Shown here: one piece after another, positions 60,206 through 64,000 of the stretch
Position numbering within the stretch: position 1 is the stretch's first letter
Layout of the letters: every line of letters begins with the position of its first letter
From: Methanoculleus thermophilus
GTDB lineage: Archaea; Halobacteriota; Methanomicrobia; Methanomicrobiales; Methanoculleaceae
Assembly (NCBI RefSeq): GCF_001571405.1
Contig: NZ_BCNX01000008.1
Span: 62,001-126,000 of the forward strand
Direction of reading: 5' to 3'
DNA length: 64,000 nucleotides
Made by a program: the position numbers and the translations under genes
Notes under the pieces: model-generated
The model's database searches: none
What the model was told of the DNA's origin: nothing
Seen by the model: the letters and a program-made list of their open reading frames with translations, nothing else

Positions 60206-61609
60206 TCAATACCCCGGCATCTCCCACGCCCGCCACCTCGTCCGCCCGCGGGCGATGAGGAGCGCCGCCGGCAGGACGAGGAGGAGGCTTAAAAACCCGT
60301 ACGCGGGGTTGAGGAGCGACGCGAAGATCAGGAGAAGGAGCGCCGGGCTCGTCGCGAGGACGTAGCGGAGGAAGACCCCGGCATGGTAGAGCATGACGTT
60401 CGGGTAGAGGCCGGTGAGGTAGACGGTCACTGCCAGGGTGTAGGCAGAGACCGAGAGGAAGGTCGCGAGGGCCGGGAGGAACGACCCCGCCCCGCCGGCG
60501 GAGGTCGCCGCCGCAAGCACGAGGACCGCGAGCGGGAGGAGATTTGCGAGGGCGTAACTCTTCAGTTTGGCGTCGATCACCCCGGCGACCTCCACCGGCA
60601 GGAAGGCGTAGGCCGAGAAGGAGTCGAACTCCGTCAGCCAGTTGTAGATGGTGGCCGATATCACACCGAGGAGGACCGCAAAGACGACCAGGGGGTCGAT
60701 CCCCGGGATGAACCGGATCAGGATCCGGAGGCAGACCCAGATCAACCCGAGCGGGAGGAGGAAGGAGAAGATCACCTTCCCGGCGCCGCCTTCGCTCCGG
60801 AGGAGGTCGAGGGCGTCTTTGGCGATGAAGTGCGCGCTCCCGAGGCGGCGGAGCCTCCCGGCGATGGGGTCGAGGCTGTTTCTAAACCGCTTCGTCCGGT
60901 CCGGGTAGTCGACGGTGACGAGGAGGACCGAGGCGGCGGCCGGGACCAGGATGAGGAGGAGCGCGAGCACGAGCGGTCGGGGGGCCGGGTCGAGGAGGAA
61001 GGCGTATGGGGGGAAGACGGGGATGCCGGAATGTGAGACCGCAATCCCGGATACCGCGAGCACTGCGGCCGCTCCTATGAGGAGCCGGACGGAGCGTGCG
61101 TAGAGGGTCGAGAGGAGGCAGACGGCGGAGAGCCCCATGAGGAAGGCGAGCGTGAGCGAGACGAACGCGAGGAGGCCCAACATCGGGTCAAGGGAGACGA
61201 ACGGCGTTGCTGCGGTAAACCCCGCCGCGAAGGGGAGGACGTAGAGCAGGATGTAGTAGACGGTATCTTTTGCGAAAAAGGCGGCAAATATCCGCCGCTC
61301 CGATACCGGGAGGCTCCGGGAGGCGTAGGCGATCAGGCTTGCCTGCCCGAACCGGCGGTTCATGAACTCCCGGCCCATAAGCCCGAACGACCCGACCATC
61401 ACGCCCATGAGGAGGAAGAGGACCAGCGCCAGGAGGGCTGCCGTTTGGTGCGGGAGGACGTCCGAGAAGACCGGGAGGGTGAGCGACCCGAGGAAGGCGA
61501 ACGTGGCGACCACCACCGGGAAGAGGGCAAACCCCCGGCTCCCAAAGACCGTCGAGTGCATCCGCCACTCCTCCTTCATCATTGTAAAGAAGAGGTCAGG
61601 CACCGGCAT
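60206..61609 (-). CDS. ABC-2-like exporter permease
   Basis: A 467-residue, about 12-helix membrane protein. From ATG 61609 it reads MPVPDLFFTMMKEEWRMHST and overlaps the ATPase gene by 14 bases. Long hydrophobic runs include AALLALVLFLLMGVMVGSFG and LVLALLLILVPAAASVLLVT; cytoplasmic FMNRRFGQASLIAYASRSLP then VSERRIFAAFFAKDTVYYIL is typical of exporter permeases with an N-terminal ATPase partner. The substrate is unknown. The only cognate partner is the ATPase just upstream. Confidence 0.82.
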   Translation of the reverse strand: MPVPDLFFTMMKEEWRMHSTVFGSRGFALFPVVVATFAFLGSLTLPVFSDVLPHQTAALLALVLFLLMGVMVGSFGLMGREFMNRRFGQASLIAYASRSLPVSERRIFAAFFAKDTVYYILLYVLPFAAGFTAATPFVSLDPMLGLLAFVSLTLAFLMGLSAVCLLSTLYARSVRLLIGAAAVLAVSGIAVSHSGIPVFPPYAFLLDPAPRPLVLALLLILVPAAASVLLVTVDYPDRTKRFRNSLDPIAGRLRRLGSAHFIAKDALDLLRSEGGAGKVIFSFLLPLGLIWVCLRILIRFIPGIDPLVVFAVLLGVISATIYNWLTEFDSFSAYAFLPVEVAGVIDAKLKSYALANLLPLAVLVLAAATSAGGAGSFLPALATFLSVSAYTLAVTVYLTGLYPNVMLYHAGVFLRYVLATSPALLLLIFASLLNPAYGFLSLLLVLPAALLIARGRTRWRAWEMPGY

Positions 61610-62330
61610 CGCCCCGCACCAGGTCGAGGAAGAAACGTTCAAGGCTGCGGCCGGACCCGGCAAGGTCCTCGGTCCGGCCGCAGGAGAGGAGCCTGCCGTT
61701 ATGGATGACCCCGATCCGGTCGCAGATCTCGGCGGCGATCTCGAGGATGTGGGTGGAGAGGAAGACGGTCCCGCCGTCCTGGACGTAGTCCTCCAGGAAG
61801 TCCTTGACCGTCCGCTGCACGATCGGGTCCAGGTTGATCAGCGGTTCGTCGATGAGGGCGAGCCGGGGCCGGTGGAGGAAGGCCTGCGCAAACATCAGTT
61901 TCTGCCGGGTGCCCCGCGAGAGGTCTTTGCAGAGGACGTTGCGCTTCTCTCCGAACTCCAGCAGGTCAAACCAGTGGTCGCACCGCTCCTCGACGGCGTC
62001 AAGGTTGCGGATGCGGGCCACGAAGTGGAGGTACTCCTCGGCGGTGAGGAAACTCGGCGGGGTCTCCTGCTCGGGGATGATCCCGACGAGTCTGCGGACC
62101 GCGATGGGATCGTCGGCCACATCGAGCCCCATCACCCGGGCCGATCCCGCGGTCGGCCGGACCTGTCCGGTCAGCATCCGGATCATCGTCGTCTTGCCCG
62201 AGCCGTTCGGACCGAGCAGGCCGAAGAGTTCCCCTTCCGCGACCGAGAACGATACCCTGTTCACCGCGGTGACGCTGCCGTAGTCCTTCGTGAGGTCGAC
62301 CGCCTCGATCATCTGCCGCATTGTAGTCAT
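61596..62330 (-). CDS. ABC transporter ATP-binding protein (CcmA/NatA type)
   Basis: A 244-residue ATPase. MIEAVDLTKDYGSVTAVNRV, Walker A GPNGSGKTTMIRML, Q-loop IIPEQETPP, signature DLSRGTRQKLMFAQAFLHRP (LSRGT in place of LSGGQ), Walker B RLALIDEPLINLD and switch STHILEIA. The LINLDP phrase after Walker B is a slight departure from the usual GLDP. GGAGG is five bases before ATG, and a TATA-like TATTATAC (minus strand) lies at about 62,373-62,380. Confidence 0.93.
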   Translation of the reverse strand: MTTMRQMIEAVDLTKDYGSVTAVNRVSFSVAEGELFGLLGPNGSGKTTMIRMLTGQVRPTAGSARVMGLDVADDPIAVRRLVGIIPEQETPPSFLTAEEYLHFVARIRNLDAVEERCDHWFDLLEFGEKRNVLCKDLSRGTRQKLMFAQAFLHRPRLALIDEPLINLDPIVQRTVKDFLEDYVQDGGTVFLSTHILEIAAEICDRIGVIHNGRLLSCGRTEDLAGSGRSLERFFLDLVRGDAGA

Positions 62331-62538
62331 GCTCCTCCGGGTCTTTGGTGGATGAACATCGGCACAAGGCCAGTATAATACCTTTCGATCTATTTCGGCT
62401 GAACTGCGTGTGACTTAACAAAAACTTTCTGAACGCTTCCGGTTTTATCCCGGAAGGAACCTCGCTACTGTCCGAATATTGCCGGCGACGGAGAGAGGCG
62501 CAGGTTCTGCTCCCTGCAGGCCCGGGCCGCCCGGTAGC

Positions 62539-62552
62539 AGATATTAATATCT
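62539..62552 (+). promoter_or_regulatory. Palindromic TATA element of the 2TM-protein gene
   Basis: AGATATTAATATCT is a perfect 14-base palindrome whose centre is about 31 bases before ATG 62577. A TATA box inside a dyad can serve promoter and operator at once, and the leader would be only a few bases. Confidence 0.5.
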
Positions 62553-62576
62553 ACTCTGATTGTTTACCACATCCTC

Positions 62577-62856
62577 ATGGACGAACAGGAACGGTATGCG
62601 CGTGCAAAGGAGTATGTCGAGGGGCTGCAGGGCTTCTATGTGCACCTTGCCGCCTACATCATCGTCAACGTCCTCCTCTTCGCCTTCAACATCCTGACCG
62701 ATCCCGGGGGCCTCTGGTTCTACTGGGTGACCATCTTCTGGGGCGTGGGCCTGGCGCTGCACGCGATCGGCGTCTTTGCCGGGGACCGGGTCTTTGGCAG
62801 GGCGTGGGGAAGAGCGAACGATCCGCGAGATCATGGAGCGCGATCGGCGGCGGTGA
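62577..62856 (+). pseudogene. 2TM-domain protein with apparent one-base frameshift
   Basis: The N-terminal part is a normal 2TM-domain protein: MDEQERYARAKEYVEGLQGF, then YVHLAAYIIVNVLLFAFNIL and WFYWVTIFWGVGLALHAIGV with FGRAW. Family members go on with W-E-x-[RK]-x-I-[RK]-E-x-M. Here that ending is in the neighbouring frame: EERTIREIMERDRRR-stop (62,810-62,856). Removing one G from the GGGG at 62,806-62,809 restores WEERTIREIM. As written, the frame runs to 63,029 with an unlike tail that overlaps the next gene. It is either a real frameshift or a sequence error in the G run. Confidence 0.75.
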
Positions 62857-62910
62857 TCCGCCCCTCCGACAGAAGCACTTATCAGGTGCGACAGGTAATG
62901 CCCCGGCACG

Positions 62911-64000
62911 ATGAAGACGGAGATACCCTACGACCGATTCGCCCATGTCCCGGAGCGAATCTTCGGACTGGTCGACCTCGCGTACAACCTCTGGTGGAGC
63001 TGGCATTCCTCGGCGAGCGTCCTTTTTAAGCAGCTGAACCGGGAGGAGTGGAAGATGAGCCGCCACAACCCGGTCAGGATGCTCCAGGACACACCACCCC
63101 GGTACTTCGAGCGTGCGGCAACGAATCCAGAATTTCTCCGCCGTTACGATATCATCATGCACCGGTTCCGGCAGTACATGGAGCCGAGGACGAGCTGGTT
63201 TGCGCAGCACTACCCCGGCCGGGTGCCGCTGACGATCGCCTACCTCTCAAGCGAATTTGGAGTGCACCACTCACTTCCGTTCTACGCGGGGGGGCTTGGC
63301 GTCCTCGCCGGGGATCACATCAAAGCAGCGAGCGATCTCGGCGTGCCGACGGTCGCTGTCGGGTTCATGTATGCCGAGGGTTATCTTCACCAGCATATCG
63401 AGGCGAACGGGTGGCAGAAGAACGTCGCCGAGATCCTGGATCGCGATGCCGCCCCGGTCCTCCGGGTTCTCGACGATAACGGCCGCCAGCTCGTGGTCCA
63501 GGTCCCTCTGCTCGACCCTCCCATCCACGTTGCGGTCTGGAAGGTGCAGGTGGGGCGTGTCCCTCTCTACCTCCTCGATACCCATATCGATGAGAACCTT
63601 CCCGAGAACCGGAGCATCTCCCACCGCCTTTACCTAAAGGAGATCGAGAGCCGGCTGCGGCAGGAGGTGGTGCTCGGCATCGGGGGGCGGAAGGTCATTC
63701 ATACCCTCGGGATCGACTACTCGGCGATGCACCTAAACGAGGGCCATTCCGCGTTCGCTCTGCTTGAGCGGCTCAGGGAGCGGATCGTCGCCGGGATGTC
63801 GTTTGAGGAGGCGCGCGAGCAGGTCCGGGGCACCTCGATCTTCACCACCCACACCCCTGTCCCCGCCGCTCACGACGTCTTCCCCGAGGACCTGATGTCG
63901 AAGTACTTCCGCAATTACTGCTCCTCGCTCGGTCTTACCTGGGACGAGTTCATGGCCCTCGGGGAGGACCCGCATAACCCGGGCGCCGGATTCAACATGA
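62911..64000 (+). CDS. glgP: Alpha-glucan phosphorylase (partial, 3' end outside window)
   Basis: The frame is open from ATG 62911 to the window end, 363 residues seen. It begins MKTEIPYDRFAHVPERIFGL and continues VDLAYNLWWSWHSSASVLFK, the N-terminal domain of the MalP/GlgP-like family of archaea (DUF3417 region). AYLSSEFGVHHSLPFYAGGL and GVLAGDHIKAASDLGVPTVA are the phosphorylase signatures, with HLNEGHSAFALLERLRERI and FTTHTPVPAAHDVF at the end of what is visible. It should cleave stored glycogen to glucose 1-phosphate. The PLP lysine region lies outside the window. Confidence 0.93.
   Translation, partial: MKTEIPYDRFAHVPERIFGLVDLAYNLWWSWHSSASVLFKQLNREEWKMSRHNPVRMLQDTPPRYFERAATNPEFLRRYDIIMHRFRQYMEPRTSWFAQHYPGRVPLTIAYLSSEFGVHHSLPFYAGGLGVLAGDHIKAASDLGVPTVAVGFMYAEGYLHQHIEANGWQKNVAEILDRDAAPVLRVLDDNGRQLVVQVPLLDPPIHVAVWKVQVGRVPLYLLDTHIDENLPENRSISHRLYLKEIESRLRQEVVLGIGGRKVIHTLGIDYSAMHLNEGHSAFALLERLRERIVAGMSFEEAREQVRGTSIFTTHTPVPAAHDVFPEDLMSKYFRNYCSSLGLTWDEFMALGEDPHNPGAGFNM

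Overview
The window looks like a chromosome segment of a hydrogenotrophic methanogenic archaeon of the Methanomicrobiales, most likely Methanoculleus-like; the genus is inference. The support is archaeal: the exonuclease subunit of DNA polymerase D (DP1), Orc1/Cdc6 with origin boxes, Hel308, RIO1, a Dim2-type KH protein, archaeal type II GAPDH, archaeal riboflavin synthase, and two F420-pathway CofH radical-SAM proteins. Promoters show TATA boxes and several starts look leaderless. Base composition is high G+C except in a few islands. I found no rRNA, tRNA, IS element or CRISPR array.

Layout. 1-8 kb: partial trpB2, a DUF457 membrane protein, a GerW/DUF2953/small-protein operon, and a Yip1 + S-layer-like + MacB-type ABC operon. 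7-17 kb: JAB/RadC protein, a 16-fold TPR protein, an operon of class V aminotransferase, ribC, ribH and class I aminotransferase, then purE, the membrane pyrophosphatase hppA and polB. 17-24 kb: signal peptidase, two cofH copies around a DUF1805 gene, a DUF1328 microprotein, a metallo-beta-lactamase/DUF123/iron-sulfur flavoprotein operon, thiC, and an ArsC-like protein lacking its catalytic Cys. 24-28 kb: acetyl-CoA synthetase behind a long leader with a 26-bp palindrome, followed by an OFA-type transporter. 29-35 kb: an arsenic/metalloid island with an ACR3 pump, a DUF318 permease, a DGC-domain protein, two DUF2703 proteins, two Cys-rich microproteins, a truncated arsC, a transporter remnant and a divergent arsR.

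35-39 kb holds one tight operon, purA-trm112-like-membrane protein-cbiB-pdxS-pdxT. 39-44 kb is the replication-origin neighbourhood. Orc1/Cdc6, an Lrp/AsnC regulator and an aminotransferase are flanked on both sides by inverted origin recognition boxes, and the larger non-coding region (42,551-43,641) has a purine-to-pyrimidine switch. 44-50 kb is an information-processing cluster: cgi121, hel308, dim2, rio1, tyrS, gap. 50-57.8 kb carries tandem GNAT and KTSC duplicates, an iron-uptake operon feoA-feoB-dtxR with a tandem iron-box-like operator, and ROK kinase/phosphatase/IMPACT genes.

At 57.8-59.8 kb a low-G+C two-gene cassette (DUF488 with an N-terminal SocA/Panacea-like domain, plus an uncharacterised partner) lies between exact 24-bp direct repeats, between two genes that would otherwise converge. 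This is the clearest sign of recent gain in the window. The last part has an ABC exporter, a 2TM protein with an apparent one-base frameshift, and the start of an alpha-glucan phosphorylase that runs off the edge.
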